A stretch of 34,038 nt of DNA from Bacteroides sp. GTDB lineage: Bacteria; Bacteroidota; Bacteroidia; Bacteroidales; Bacteroidaceae. The notes under the pieces are model-generated. The model worked only from the letters and a program-made list of their open reading frames with translations. It was not told the origin of the DNA and ran no database searches. Positions 16,311 through 24,559 of the stretch are shown in pieces. Every line of letters begins with the position of its first letter. The first letter of the stretch is position 1. The position numbers were made by a program, and so were the translations under genes. The stretch spans positions 1-34,038 of the forward strand of contig JAGBWA010000035.1 in NCBI GenBank assembly GCA_017630035.1. The letters are read 5' to 3'.

Positions 16311-17276
16311 TTATAGCATATAAATCAGTGTAGCTGTGTAGGCTACATAGCACAACACCAAGATGCTACCTTCCAAACGGGTGATGGTGCGCTTGCCAAA
16401 GAATACACCGAACAGCCACAACAAGACAGCCGAGATAACCAATGCCAATAGGTCGAAGTTGGTGATACCTGCCAAGTGTAGCGGTGTGATGCTGGCCGAG
16501 CAACCCAATACAAAGAAGATATTGAATAGGTTGCTACCCACTACATTACCGATAGCCATTTCCGGATTCTTCTTCAAGGCAGCTACTACGCTGGTTGCCA
16601 ATTCGGGTAATGAAGTCCCACCGGCCACTAAAGTAAGGCCGATAATCGATTCGCTCACGCCAAGGCTACGGGCAATGCCGCTTGCGCCATCTACAAACAA
16701 GCTACCGCCACCGATAAGTGCGCCCAATCCACCCAGGATAAATAGCGCCGATTTCCAAATGGGCAAAACCTTTATCTCTTCGCCATCGGCTTCGTTGTTG
16801 CCCGATTGTCCGTTACCGGCAATGGCAAACGTATAGCTCATGAAGATGGCAAAGAAGCAGAGTAGAATAAGTCCGTCGCTGATGCCGATGGTATTTTCGA
16901 AAGTACCATTCAAGATGCTATCGTTGGCAAATATCAAAAGTGCCAACGATGCCAATATACAGAGGGGAATCTCCTTCAGCAGTGTGTTGCGCGTCACAAC
17001 GATTGGAGCCACCAATGAAGTTACGCCCACAATCATCAGCGCGTTGAAGATGTTACTACCTACCACGTTACCGATGGCCATGTCGGCACTACCTTTCAAT
17101 GCCGATGAAACACTGACGGTCAGTTCCGGTGCCGAAGTACCGAAAGCTACAATGGTCAGACCAATTACAATGTCGGGAATGTTGAAACGTTTAGCTACCG
17201 ACGATGCTCCGTCGGTCAAAGCATTGGCTCCCCAAAGAATTAAGAGAAGCCCTCCGATTAAAAATACGATGTTCAT
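16311..17276 (-). CDS. calcium/sodium antiporter, CaCA family (YrbG-like)
   Basis: 321 aa, about ten membrane helices. The two inverted alpha-repeats are clear: FGTSAPELTVSVSSALKG with MAIGNVVGSNIFNALMIVG, and GGTSLPELATSVVAALKK with MAIGNVVGSNLFNIFFVLG. These carry the Glu and Asn/Ser ligands for Na+ and Ca2+. A cytoplasmic loop rich in acidic residues (GNNEADGEEIKV) separates the halves. It exports Ca2+ in exchange for Na+. It starts 22 nt after rnr and probably shares its transcript. Confidence 0.95.
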   Translation of the reverse strand: MNIVFLIGGLLLILWGANALTDGASSVAKRFNIPDIVIGLTIVAFGTSAPELTVSVSSALKGSADMAIGNVVGSNIFNALMIVGVTSLVAPIVVTRNTLLKEIPLCILASLALLIFANDSILNGTFENTIGISDGLILLCFFAIFMSYTFAIAGNGQSGNNEADGEEIKVLPIWKSALFILGGLGALIGGGSLFVDGASGIARSLGVSESIIGLTLVAGGTSLPELATSVVAALKKNPEMAIGNVVGSNLFNIFFVLGCSASITPLHLAGITNFDLLALVISAVLLWLFGVFFGKRTITRLEGSILVLCYVAYTATLIYML

Positions 17277-17298
17277 TGTTTTAAAAGTGTTTAGTTTT

Positions 17299-19449
17299 TT
17301 ATGATTTTACCAGTTCAAAGTCTAATTGTTTTTTCTCTAAGTTTGCACGAGCCACACGGATGGTTAGTTCGTCGCCCAAGCTGTATGTGTTGTGCTTGCG
17401 TCGTCCACGCAAGCAGTAGTTTTTCTCGTCGAATTCGTAGTAGTCGTCGTCCAAGTCGCGCATCGGAATCATACCTTCGCATTTGTTCTCGTTGATTTCT
17501 ACATACAAGCCCCATTCGGTAACGCCCGACACCACACCTTGGTAGGTTTTGCCTATGCGTTCGCTCATAAATTCCACCTGTTTGTACTTAATGCTGGCGC
17601 GTTCGGCGTTCGAAGCTATCTGCTCCATGCTGCTACTATGTTCGCATAGCTCTTCATACTTCTGTTGGCTGGCGCTTCGTCCGTCTTCGTCGATGTATTT
17701 CGTCAGCAAGCGATGCACCATCAAGTCGGGATAGCGACGGATGGGCGAAGTGAAGTGAGTGTAGTAGTCGAACGCCAATCCGTAGTGTCCGATGTTGTGG
17801 GTAGAGTATTTCGCCTTCTGCATGGCGCGGATGGAAACCGTTTCGATAAGGTTCTCCTCTTTGCGTCCTTGCACCTCGTCCAGCAGTCGGTTGATGGATG
17901 TCGATACATCCTTTTTGGTTCCTACTGTACGAATCTTGTAACCGAATCGGGCGATGAAGCTCGACAGGTTTTCCAACTTTTCGGGGTCGGGCAAGTCGTG
18001 AATGCGGTAGGGCAGCACTTTGGCCTTCTTGCCTTTTGGCACGCGACCTATCTTTTCGGCCACGGTGCGGTTGGCCAGCAGCATAAACTCCTCAATCAGC
18101 TTGTTGGCCTCCTTGGCCACTTTGAAGTACACCCCGATGGGCTTGCCGTTCTCGTCTATTTCGAACTTCACCTCGTAGCGGTCGAAGTTGATGGCTCCTG
18201 CTTTGAAGCGATTGTCGCGCAATATCTGTGCCAACTTGTTCAGTTGCAAAATCTCTTCCTTATAGTCGCCCTCGCCGGTTTCGATAACCTGTTGCGCCTC
18301 TTCGTAGGCAAAGCGTCGGTTACTTCGGATAATGGTGTGTACAATGCGCGATTGCAGCACCTCGGCTTTGTCGTTCATTTCGAAGATTACCGAATAGGCC
18401 AATTTATCCTCATCGGGACGTAGCGAACAGATGTAGTTGCACAAGCGTTCAGGCAGCATGGGTATGGTTCTATCCACCAAATAGATGGATGTTGCCCGTT
18501 TCAGTGCCTCCTTGTCGATGAGGCTGCCTTCGGGCACGTAGTGGCTTACGTCGGCAATGTGTACGCCCACTTCCCATCGTCCGTTAGGTAGTTTTTGGAT
18601 AGAGAGTGCATCGTCAAAGTCTTTGGCATCTTTAGGGTCGATGGTGAAGGTAGTCACTTGGCGGAAGTCTTCGCGCTTGGCCACCTCTTCGGCGGTAATC
18701 TCTTCGCTGATGCGTTCGGCAGCACGTTCCACATTGGCGGGATAGCTATATGGTAAGCCAAATTCGGCCAGGATAGCATGCATTTCGGCATCGTTTTCGC
18801 CACTTCGTCCCAAGATGTCGATAACCTCTCCGATGGGATTCTTCGATCGTTCGGGCCATTCAATGATTCTCACCACCGCCTTGTCGCCGCTCTTTCCGCG
18901 CTTCAGCAGGTTGGTAGGGATAAAGATGTCGTTGGCCAGTGTGCGGCTTTCGGTCAGCAAGAAGGCATACCCCTTGCCCACCTCCAGTGTGCCCACAAAC
19001 GTGTTCTCGGCACGTTCGATGATTTCTATTACCTCGCCTTGCGGTTCGTGTCCGCGTCGTTTGGCATGGAAAGCCACGCGCACCTTATCGCCGCTCATGG
19101 CATGAGCCGAGTTACGTTCGGCAATCAAGATAGGTTCGCCTCCCTCTTCGGGTGTAAAGGTGTTCTTTCCGTTGTGTGTACGTTGGAAAGTGCCCACCAT
19201 CTCCACGCCATGCGTGTTCAGGCGATACTTATGATTATCAATTTCGTTGATGTAATCGTCTTGTTTCAGCTCTTCAAGGATATCCATGCAGAGCATTTTC
19301 AGCGGATGGGTAGTCAATCGCAATTGGTCGAAAATATACTTCAATGGCAATACTTCTCCCTCCTTTTCGTGAAAGAAGGCAAGCAGCATGTTCGCCAATT
19401 CTTTTTTCTTCATCCGTTTTCCGGCTTTTTTCTCTCTTTTCTTCGACAT
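17299..19449 (-). CDS. rnr: ribonuclease R
   Basis: 716 aa; a processive 3' to 5' exoribonuclease for structured RNA. The N-terminus is basic (MSKKREKKAGKRMKKKELAN) and is followed by a winged-helix segment and cold-shock domains (FQRTHNGKNTFTPEEGG; NTFVGTLEVGKGYAFLL). The RNB catalytic motif TIDPKDAKDFDDALSIQ (about 270-285) has the four Asp residues. HYTSPIRRYPDLMVHRLL-like sequence (HFTSPIRRYPDLMVHRL) and a C-terminal S1 domain (TYQGVVSGVTEWGLYVEI) complete it. An internal ATG at codon 13 is another possible start. Its -7 box is at 19470-19477. Confidence 0.96.
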   Translation of the reverse strand: MSKKREKKAGKRMKKKELANMLLAFFHEKEGEVLPLKYIFDQLRLTTHPLKMLCMDILEELKQDDYINEIDNHKYRLNTHGVEMVGTFQRTHNGKNTFTPEEGGEPILIAERNSAHAMSGDKVRVAFHAKRRGHEPQGEVIEIIERAENTFVGTLEVGKGYAFLLTESRTLANDIFIPTNLLKRGKSGDKAVVRIIEWPERSKNPIGEVIDILGRSGENDAEMHAILAEFGLPYSYPANVERAAERISEEITAEEVAKREDFRQVTTFTIDPKDAKDFDDALSIQKLPNGRWEVGVHIADVSHYVPEGSLIDKEALKRATSIYLVDRTIPMLPERLCNYICSLRPDEDKLAYSVIFEMNDKAEVLQSRIVHTIIRSNRRFAYEEAQQVIETGEGDYKEEILQLNKLAQILRDNRFKAGAINFDRYEVKFEIDENGKPIGVYFKVAKEANKLIEEFMLLANRTVAEKIGRVPKGKKAKVLPYRIHDLPDPEKLENLSSFIARFGYKIRTVGTKKDVSTSINRLLDEVQGRKEENLIETVSIRAMQKAKYSTHNIGHYGLAFDYYTHFTSPIRRYPDLMVHRLLTKYIDEDGRSASQQKYEELCEHSSSMEQIASNAERASIKYKQVEFMSERIGKTYQGVVSGVTEWGLYVEINENKCEGMIPMRDLDDDYYEFDEKNYCLRGRRKHNTYSLGDELTIRVARANLEKKQLDFELVKS

Positions 19450-19469
19450 AAAACCTATTATTAACGCTG

Positions 19470-19477
19470 CAAAGTTA
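19470..19477 (-). promoter_or_regulatory. -7 promoter box of rnr
   Basis: Minus-strand TAACTTTG is an exact TAnnTTTG, 20 nt upstream of the rnr start, in the 108-nt divergent gap shared with the GH30 gene. The -33 region is A/T-rich without a clear TTTG. Confidence 0.5.
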
Positions 19478-19496
19478 ATTAAATTATTGCTAAATG

Positions 19497-19528
19497 GTTG
19501 CTTAAATAGGCGAAAAGCACTTATTTTG
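19497..19528 (+). promoter_or_regulatory. possible promoter of the GH30 gene
   Basis: GTTG (19497-19500), a 20-nt spacer and TTATTTTG (19521-19528) approximate the -33 and -7 boxes with one mismatch each. A start near 19535 would leave about 22 nt before the ATG. Confidence 0.4.
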
Positions 19529-19557
19529 CGCTATCTAATTGTATAAATACTAACATT

Positions 19558-21225
19558 ATGAACAAAAAATCGTGTTTTTTAATCTTTAAATCCATTCTTT
19601 TTTTAGCATTTACGTCACTTTTTGTGGCATGTGGTGGAGATTCAGAATCAGAACCTAATCCTAAACCCGAACCTCCTGTAACCACCGATTCGTATGTCCG
19701 TTTTGCCAAAACAACCCAAGAGTTGGAGGCCACCTATTCGGCTGTTTATGTCACTGTCGAGTGGTCGGCTGCCGAGTGGGAGCTGAAGGCCAATGCCGGC
19801 GACATTGTGGAATCCCTGGCAACGACATCGGGTGGCGACAAAACCAAAACAAAGCAAACTACCCGTGTGCGCTTAATTCACAAAGCCAACCTTACGGCCG
19901 AAAGTCGCACGCAAACCTTGACCTTGACCAACAAGGAGACAAACGAAACAGCTACCTTAACCCTTACGCAAGCGGCCGGATACAAAGCGGCATCGGTCAC
20001 TATGAACGCTGCCGAGAAGTATCAACCCGTAGTTGGTTTTGGCGGTATGCTGAATCCGGTAATATGGTGCGGTAGCAATGTACTTTCTACGTCAGACATC
20101 AACAAACTCTATAGCCCCAACCAATTGGGCTACAACATTTTGCGATTGATGATTTACCCTAGCCGTAACGACTGGGCTGCCGACGTGCCTGCCGCCAAGG
20201 CTGCTGCTGCTCACGGTGCCATTATCTTTGCCTGTCCGTGGGATTGCACCGATGCGTTGGCCGACAAGCTGAACGGCAAGAAGCACTTGAAACACGAAAA
20301 CTATGCCGCCTACGCCCAACACTTGGTAGATTACATCGAATACATGCGTAGCCAAGGCGTGGAAATCTATGCCATCTCCGTGCAAAACGAGCCGGATATG
20401 GAGTTCACCTTCTGGCAACCGAACGAAGTGGTTACCTTCTTGAAGGAGCATGGCCAAACCATCCGCAACACCGGTGTGAAGCTGATGGCACCCGAGGCTT
20501 GCGGCACACAACCCGAATATACTGACCCCGTGCTGAACGATGCTGCCGCCATGGCACAAACCGACATTCTGGCCGGACACATCTACCAAGGCTTTATCGA
20601 TGTGGAGAGCGGTGGCTACGTGAAGAATCGCCACGACTACATCTGCGGCCTTTATAAAAAGCTGAACGGCAAAACCTGGTGGATGACCGAGCACCTCTTC
20701 AACGACGGCGAGAAGAGCGACAACCAGGCCGACTGGCAATTCCAACGCTGGGATTACTGCCTCAACCATTTGGGCAAGGAGATACACATGTGCATGGAGG
20801 GCTATTGCAGTGCCTATATCTATTGGTACTTGAAGCGCTTCTACGGCATGATGGGCGATGACGATAAGCGCAGTCCTGTAGCCAAGGGCGAGATTGCCAA
20901 GAACGGCTACATCCTTTCGCACTATGCCCGCTTTGCCAGCAACACCACTCGTGTAGCTGCCGAAACGCCGCAAAGCAAACTCCTCACCACTGCCTACATC
21001 AATGCCGATGGCACCGAGCTGACCGTAGTGATGCTGAACATGCAAAACCAAGCCCTCAACGTCACCTTGAATCCAGGTTGCGATGTAGAAGTGACCGAGG
21101 CCGTTGCTACTACCGAAACAGCCAACATGCAGCCGGTAACCATCGTGGACAACGGCAATGCCGCCCAGCCCGGTGTGCTTGTCGAACCTTGGAGCATCAC
21201 CTCCGTTCGCATGGCTTTGAAATAA
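19558..21225 (+). CDS. surface lipoprotein, BACON-like domain plus GH30 glycoside hydrolase (xylanase-like)
   Basis: 555 aa. The leader ends FTSLFVAC with Cys25 as lipid anchor, then GGDSESEPNPKPEP, an acidic tether of the kind that sends Bacteroidetes lipoproteins to the cell surface. A BACON-like domain (about 44-140, AVYVTVEWSAAEWELKANAG and TATLTLTQAA) precedes the barrel. The GH30 barrel begins QPVVGFGGMLNPVIW, with NQLGYNILRLMIYPSRNDWA and HGAIIFACPW. The acid/base Glu278 lies in ISVQNEPDMEF and the nucleophile Glu378 in WWMTEHLFN. The layout resembles subfamily 8 (glucuronoxylanases). The WYLKRFYG loop occupies the region where those enzymes read the glucuronic acid, but the substrate cannot be assigned by eye. 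No susC/susD pair is nearby. The gene ends in a strong terminator. Confidence 0.92.
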   Translation: MNKKSCFLIFKSILFLAFTSLFVACGGDSESEPNPKPEPPVTTDSYVRFAKTTQELEATYSAVYVTVEWSAAEWELKANAGDIVESLATTSGGDKTKTKQTTRVRLIHKANLTAESRTQTLTLTNKETNETATLTLTQAAGYKAASVTMNAAEKYQPVVGFGGMLNPVIWCGSNVLSTSDINKLYSPNQLGYNILRLMIYPSRNDWAADVPAAKAAAAHGAIIFACPWDCTDALADKLNGKKHLKHENYAAYAQHLVDYIEYMRSQGVEIYAISVQNEPDMEFTFWQPNEVVTFLKEHGQTIRNTGVKLMAPEACGTQPEYTDPVLNDAAAMAQTDILAGHIYQGFIDVESGGYVKNRHDYICGLYKKLNGKTWWMTEHLFNDGEKSDNQADWQFQRWDYCLNHLGKEIHMCMEGYCSAYIYWYLKRFYGMMGDDDKRSPVAKGEIAKNGYILSHYARFASNTTRVAAETPQSKLLTTAYINADGTELTVVMLNMQNQALNVTLNPGCDVEVTEAVATTETANMQPVTIVDNGNAAQPGVLVEPWSITSVRMALK

Positions 21226-21270
21226 TCTCTATTTGTTGAAAAAACTAACCATTTATAAGTTTGCTTTCCC

Positions 21271-21309
21271 TACCCCTTTCAGAAGCCCTTCTGAGAGGGG
21301 TATTTTTTT
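21271..21309 (+). terminator. rho-independent terminator after the GH30 gene
   Basis: A 15-bp stem TACCCCTTTCAGAAG (21271-21285) / CTTCTGAGAGGGGTA (21288-21302) with one G-U wobble and a 2-nt loop is followed by seven Ts. It begins 45 nt after the GH30 stop. A related hairpin occurs at 29217-29245. Confidence 0.9.
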
Positions 21310-21323
21310 CCCAGTAGGGAAAA
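21306..21323. repeat. palindrome 1 upstream of the TPR regulator
   Basis: TTTTCCC AGTA GGGAAAA is perfectly symmetric and extends on both sides as runs of T and A. It partly overlaps the T-tract of the preceding terminator. Resembles palindrome 2 at 21344-21373. Confidence 0.6.
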
Positions 21324-21343
21324 TAAAAAAAGGGTAGTGCCAA

Positions 21344-21373
21344 AATATTTTTTTCCAACTGGGAAAAAATATT
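21344..21373. repeat. palindrome 2 upstream of the TPR regulator
   Basis: AATATTTTTTTCC and GGAAAAAATATT flank a five-base centre; one T is bulged. It has the same T-run/CC...GG/A-run design as palindrome 1 and ends about 44 nt before the -33 box of the next gene. It could be an operator or a hairpin in a read-through transcript. Confidence 0.6.
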
Positions 21374-21416
21374 CTCATAGTTAGGCCTCTCATTACTTCC
21401 TATTGCAATAAGACGT

Positions 21417-21446
21417 TTTGTAAATCATTTTATTGTTATATCTTTG
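21417..21446 (+). promoter_or_regulatory. promoter of the TPR/HTH regulator
   Basis: TTTG (21417-21420), an 18-nt spacer and TATCTTTG (21439-21446) fit the Bacteroidetes consensus. The predicted start near 21453 leaves a ~20-nt leader to the ATG at 21474 and excludes the TTG inside the -7 box (21444) as a start. Confidence 0.75.
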
Positions 21447-21473
21447 CATGCGATAATTAATCGAAATCAAACC

Positions 21474-23150
21474 ATGAAATACATCCTGCAACTTCTGTTC
21501 TTCTTCCTACTTACCACCTCCTGCAGTGGCGGCCGACAACTGGGCGAAACATTGGCAAAAGCCGAAAGCCTGCTCAACACCGCCCCCGACAGTGCCCTAC
21601 ATTTGCTGCAGAGCGTTCCCCACGCATCTCTTTCGTCGCGCAAGGCAGCAGCCCGCTACGGCTTGCTTTTGGCGCGTGCCACCGACAAGAGCGTACAATC
21701 GTTGCTTCCTTGCGACTCCCTGTTGCACGTGGCCTTGCATTACTATAAGAAAGAGACCCTGCAACGAGCCACAGCCCTCATCTATCAAGGACGTTTGGAG
21801 ATAGAGATGAATCAAACTGAATCGGCCCTCGTCCATCTGCAGGAAGCATTGGCCATCTTGCAAGCCTTTCCCGAAGAGAAAGAGATGAAGCGCCTTGTTA
21901 CAAGTTCCTTGGGCGACCTCTATTTCGACCTCTGCCATTACGATGAAGCATACGCAGTCTATCAGGAACTGTACGATGTTTGCGAAACCGATGTAGATAA
22001 GTCAATCGCATTGAATAATATCAGCCTGTACCACTGCATCGTGGGCGATCACCTCACAGCCAATTCCGTACAAAAAGATGCGCTAAAGTATGCCTATCAA
22101 GCCAACGATTCGAATATGATGGCAACATCCGAGTTTCATGCAAGCATTGAATACTATCAAATTGGAGAAATGGATTCTGCATTGGTTCATGCAAAAAGAG
22201 CACTTACAGCGAACAATCAAAAAGAGGCAGAGCCACGCTATACTCAAAATATAGGAGAAATCTATTTGGCAAAAAGGGAACATCTTGATTCTGCAATGTA
22301 TTATTTGAGTAAAGAAACTTATTCGAATCCTCAAGATATTGTAATTTCACTGCATAGGATGTACGAGGTGGAAAAATTAAAAGGGAATTACCAACAAGCT
22401 AATTCCTATTTAGAAGAATATACAGAAATGACAGATTCCATATATGGTCAAGAACGAAATACAGAAATTCAACAGCTGATAAATCAATTTAATACAAAAA
22501 TACATGTTCGAGAAGAACAAGTACGGGCAGAAAAAGAAAAAATGTTTCTTATCTTTTCTTTTGTGTTATGCACCATAGCTCTTATGCTCTATTTCCGACA
22601 TCGCATCAACGAAAAGAAGAAACAAGAATACATTTATCAACAAAATCTGAAGATGGCACAGGAGAAGGAAGCATCTCTACAAAGAACCATCAACGACCAC
22701 CGCCACTTTATTGCTGTGCTTCAAAAGGATAATAGCGATTTAAAGCTATCGCACGAGGAACGTTTAAAAGAGATACAAGAGCGAGAAGAAACTATAGAGA
22801 TCTTGAATCATGAAAAATTGGCTCTGCGAACTTGGCTGTTTGTACAAAGCAAAATAGCTAAAAAGGTTGATAGTTTGGCTTCCCAATCGTTCAATGACAA
22901 AGATACTGTCAAGGTATTGACTCTTCGCGAGCAAGCGGAACTCAAAAAGGTTGTATTTGAAATTTATGCCGATTTCATCGCTTCATTGAAAGCTGAATAT
23001 CCTAAACTTACAGATGAAGATTTACTTTACCTCGCCCTATGCGAAGTGGGCTACGATACCCAAACCATCGCCCTTTGTTTTGGCTATACCAATACTCATC
23101 CCATTAATCAACGAAAATTTAGACTAAAAGAGCGTATGACTAAGACATAA
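21474..23150 (+). CDS. membrane-spanning TPR regulator with C-terminal helix-turn-helix
   Basis: 558 aa from the ATG at 21474, chosen because the promoter lies just upstream. A leader MKYILQLLFFFLLTTSC suggests lipid attachment at Cys17 in the inner membrane. TPR-like helices run to about 340 (ATALIYQGRLEIEMNQTESA, LGDLYFDLCHYDEAYAVYQE, NIGEIYLAKREHLDSAMYYL). One membrane helix (about 357-376, LIFSFVLCTIALMLYF) is followed by a Lys/Glu-rich coiled coil and a C-terminal segment TDEDLLYLALCEVGYDTQTI followed by ALCFGYTNTHPINQRK. That tail looks like a LuxR/sigma-4-type DNA-binding domain. This fold order is common in Bacteroidetes and suggests a periplasmic sensor wired to a cytoplasmic DNA-binding domain. 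Its target is unknown; the adjoining GH30 or barrel genes are candidates. Base composition drops in the second half. Confidence 0.82.
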   Translation: MKYILQLLFFFLLTTSCSGGRQLGETLAKAESLLNTAPDSALHLLQSVPHASLSSRKAAARYGLLLARATDKSVQSLLPCDSLLHVALHYYKKETLQRATALIYQGRLEIEMNQTESALVHLQEALAILQAFPEEKEMKRLVTSSLGDLYFDLCHYDEAYAVYQELYDVCETDVDKSIALNNISLYHCIVGDHLTANSVQKDALKYAYQANDSNMMATSEFHASIEYYQIGEMDSALVHAKRALTANNQKEAEPRYTQNIGEIYLAKREHLDSAMYYLSKETYSNPQDIVISLHRMYEVEKLKGNYQQANSYLEEYTEMTDSIYGQERNTEIQQLINQFNTKIHVREEQVRAEKEKMFLIFSFVLCTIALMLYFRHRINEKKKQEYIYQQNLKMAQEKEASLQRTINDHRHFIAVLQKDNSDLKLSHEERLKEIQEREETIEILNHEKLALRTWLFVQSKIAKKVDSLASQSFNDKDTVKVLTLREQAELKKVVFEIYADFIASLKAEYPKLTDEDLLYLALCEVGYDTQTIALCFGYTNTHPINQRKFRLKERMTKT

Positions 23151-23205
23151 AAGCATATTGTGACTTGCTATTGCTGATTATCAATAGTTTAAGGTGGTCA
23201 AGTGT

Positions 23206-23253
23206 GACTGCAAATATTTTGTTGTAGATGAAATAATCCCGAATTTTGCAGTC
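23206..23253. repeat. 9-bp inverted repeat spanning a putative promoter
   Basis: GACTGCAAA (23206-23214) and TTTGCAGTC (23245-23253) are exact reverse complements 30 nt apart. A TTTG (23218-23221), 19 nt and GAATTTTG (23241-23248) between and within the arms resemble a promoter for the small gene at 23295. Confidence 0.55.
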
Positions 23254-23294
23254 GAAATCTTTAAAAATTTAATCACATCAATATCATAGGAATT

Positions 23295-23492
23295 ATGACA
23301 CATACTACATTTGTTATATTGTATATTGTAATGAACATCATTTTATTGTATTTCCTTTCTTCAGCAGGGAGAAATATGATAAAAGCTATAAAATCACGCG
23401 AAAAGCAGTGGATTATAATAAGTGTTATACAGTTGATAATCTTGCTATGCGTCTTTGTTTGGCACATCTGTGCGTATTATCATAAACTATAA
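23295..23492 (+). CDS. small two-helix membrane protein (hypothetical)
   Basis: 65 aa. One hydrophobic helix (about 5-22, TFVILYIVMNIILLYFLS), a basic loop AGRNMIKAIKSREKQW, and a second helix (about 40-57, IIISVIQLIILLCVFVW). AGGA lies about 5 nt before the ATG, a rare clear ribosome site in this window, and a promoter-like pair sits upstream. No family recognised. An overlapping minus-strand frame of similar size exists but has no such support. It lies in AT-rich DNA between the regulator and the lipoprotein. Confidence 0.5.
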   Translation: MTHTTFVILYIVMNIILLYFLSSAGRNMIKAIKSREKQWIIISVIQLIILLCVFVWHICAYYHKL

Positions 23493-23631
23493 TATTAGTT
23501 GCGAACCACATCTTATTTGGATGAATTCTGTAAAGAAACTTAATTTGTATTAAATCATTTTGTCACATATTTATTTTATCATTTTTTTGTGAAAATTTTT
23601 AATGCAACTATCACAATTCATACGGCAAACC

Positions 23632-24003
23632 ATGAAAAAGATTCTAACTAATATTCTATTGTGCAGCTTCGTACTACTTTGTACATCTTGTTTCGAAGAG
23701 GTGGATTTGGGTTATCCCTACCATGTGATATTTCCAAAAGAGGGTGGAGAACAGATTATTACGGGCGATGAATCTTATGTGAGTATTGAAATTACCAATT
23801 ACGATGGAGATACAGGATTTAGTTCTGAGAATGAAGATGGCACAGAATATGATGAGTTTGAATGGCTTAAAGTAGAATCTAAATACAATAGTAACGAATT
23901 AAAGATTTATGCCGAACCGAATACGTCCGGTAAATTGCGTAAACTCTATATCACAATTAATTCCGGTCCGGAATATCAAGAGATACAGGTAATGCAAAAG
24001 TAA
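23632..24003 (+). CDS. small lipoprotein, hypothetical, with Ig/BACON-like strand pattern
   Basis: 123 aa from the ATG at 23632. The leader MKKILTNILLCSFVLLCTSC gives Cys20 as the lipid anchor, followed by FEEVDLGYPYHVIFPKEGGE. The alternating strands and the ending GPEYQEIQVMQK recall BACON-like domains, where a final beta-strand closes the sandwich, but a full domain is not certain. Very acidic middle (SSENEDGTEYDEFEW). It ends 16 nt before the first barrel gene and is probably co-transcribed with it. An upstream in-frame ATG (23602) would place ten residues ahead of the leader and is less likely. Confidence 0.72.
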   Translation: MKKILTNILLCSFVLLCTSCFEEVDLGYPYHVIFPKEGGEQIITGDESYVSIEITNYDGDTGFSSENEDGTEYDEFEWLKVESKYNSNELKIYAEPNTSGKLRKLYITINSGPEYQEIQVMQK

Positions 24004-24019
24004 TAAAATAACAACTATC

Positions 24020-24556
24020 ATGAAACAACTTCTTTTTTTATTTGCGTTTATCGCAATGGGAGCCACAGCAATGGCACAAGATGCAACTGACAAGCATTTG
24101 AACAGTAACGAACTTGAGTTTAATATTGATTTTCATCACACTTGGGGATTGGTGGAAAAGGGAGATGGTTATAAGAATCAGAATGATTTATATGGTAATT
24201 CCGCTCGTATTTCCGTGCTGTATCGTTTCACACCCCGATTGAAGGCCGGTGCCGGTATCGGTTTGGAGATGTATTCACTGCCCAACACAAATACTAAACC
24301 GGTATTCTTGGCTGTGCAATATGCTCCACTGAAGAAAGATTTGAAGCCTTATCTGTTTACTAATATTGGCTACGGCTTGGATGGAGATGACTTTAATGAA
24401 GGTTGGCTTGCCGAGGTTGGTGTGGGCTACAAATACATGTTTAAAAGGCATTTTGGCTTGAAAGCCGAAGTGGGTTATAACTACAAGTCCTTTAATTATG
24501 GTGATTGGCAACTAAACCGTCATTCGATATCAGCCGGTTTTGGCCTTGTATTCTAA
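24020..24556 (+). CDS. outer-membrane beta-barrel protein, paralogue 1 of 3
   Basis: 178 aa with signal peptide MKQLLFLFAFIAMGATAMAQ. The mature part is built of amphipathic strands (ARISVLYRFTPRLKAGAGIG, YLFTNIGYGL, LAEVGVGYKYMFKRHFGLKA, EVGYNYKSF) and ends in GLVF. A terminal Phe is the usual signal for barrel insertion by BAM. It shares with the next two genes the segments LLYxF-x-P-x-(L/F)-(K/R)-AG-x-G-x-G-x-E, P(V/I)FL-x-(A/V)QY(S/A)P and GVGYK. Probably an eight-stranded small barrel; function unknown. A 65-nt gap with a hairpin repeat follows. Confidence 0.85.
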   Translation: MKQLLFLFAFIAMGATAMAQDATDKHLNSNELEFNIDFHHTWGLVEKGDGYKNQNDLYGNSARISVLYRFTPRLKAGAGIGLEMYSLPNTNTKPVFLAVQYAPLKKDLKPYLFTNIGYGLDGDDFNEGWLAEVGVGYKYMFKRHFGLKAEVGYNYKSFNYGDWQLNRHSISAGFGLVF

Positions 24557-24559
24557 AAG

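Noticed and set aside
20092..21051. 319-codon minus-strand open frame inside the GH30 gene
   Set aside because: The plus strand has clear GH30 catalytic motifs; the antisense frame has no start context or recognisable domain.
23206..23253. Invertible (phase-variable) promoter
   Set aside because: Arms are only 9 bp with 30 bp between; known Bacteroidales invertons have longer spacing, and no invertase gene is nearby.
23273..23467. 64-codon minus-strand frame overlapping the small membrane gene
   Set aside because: The plus-strand frame has AGGA before its ATG and a promoter-like pair; the minus frame has neither.
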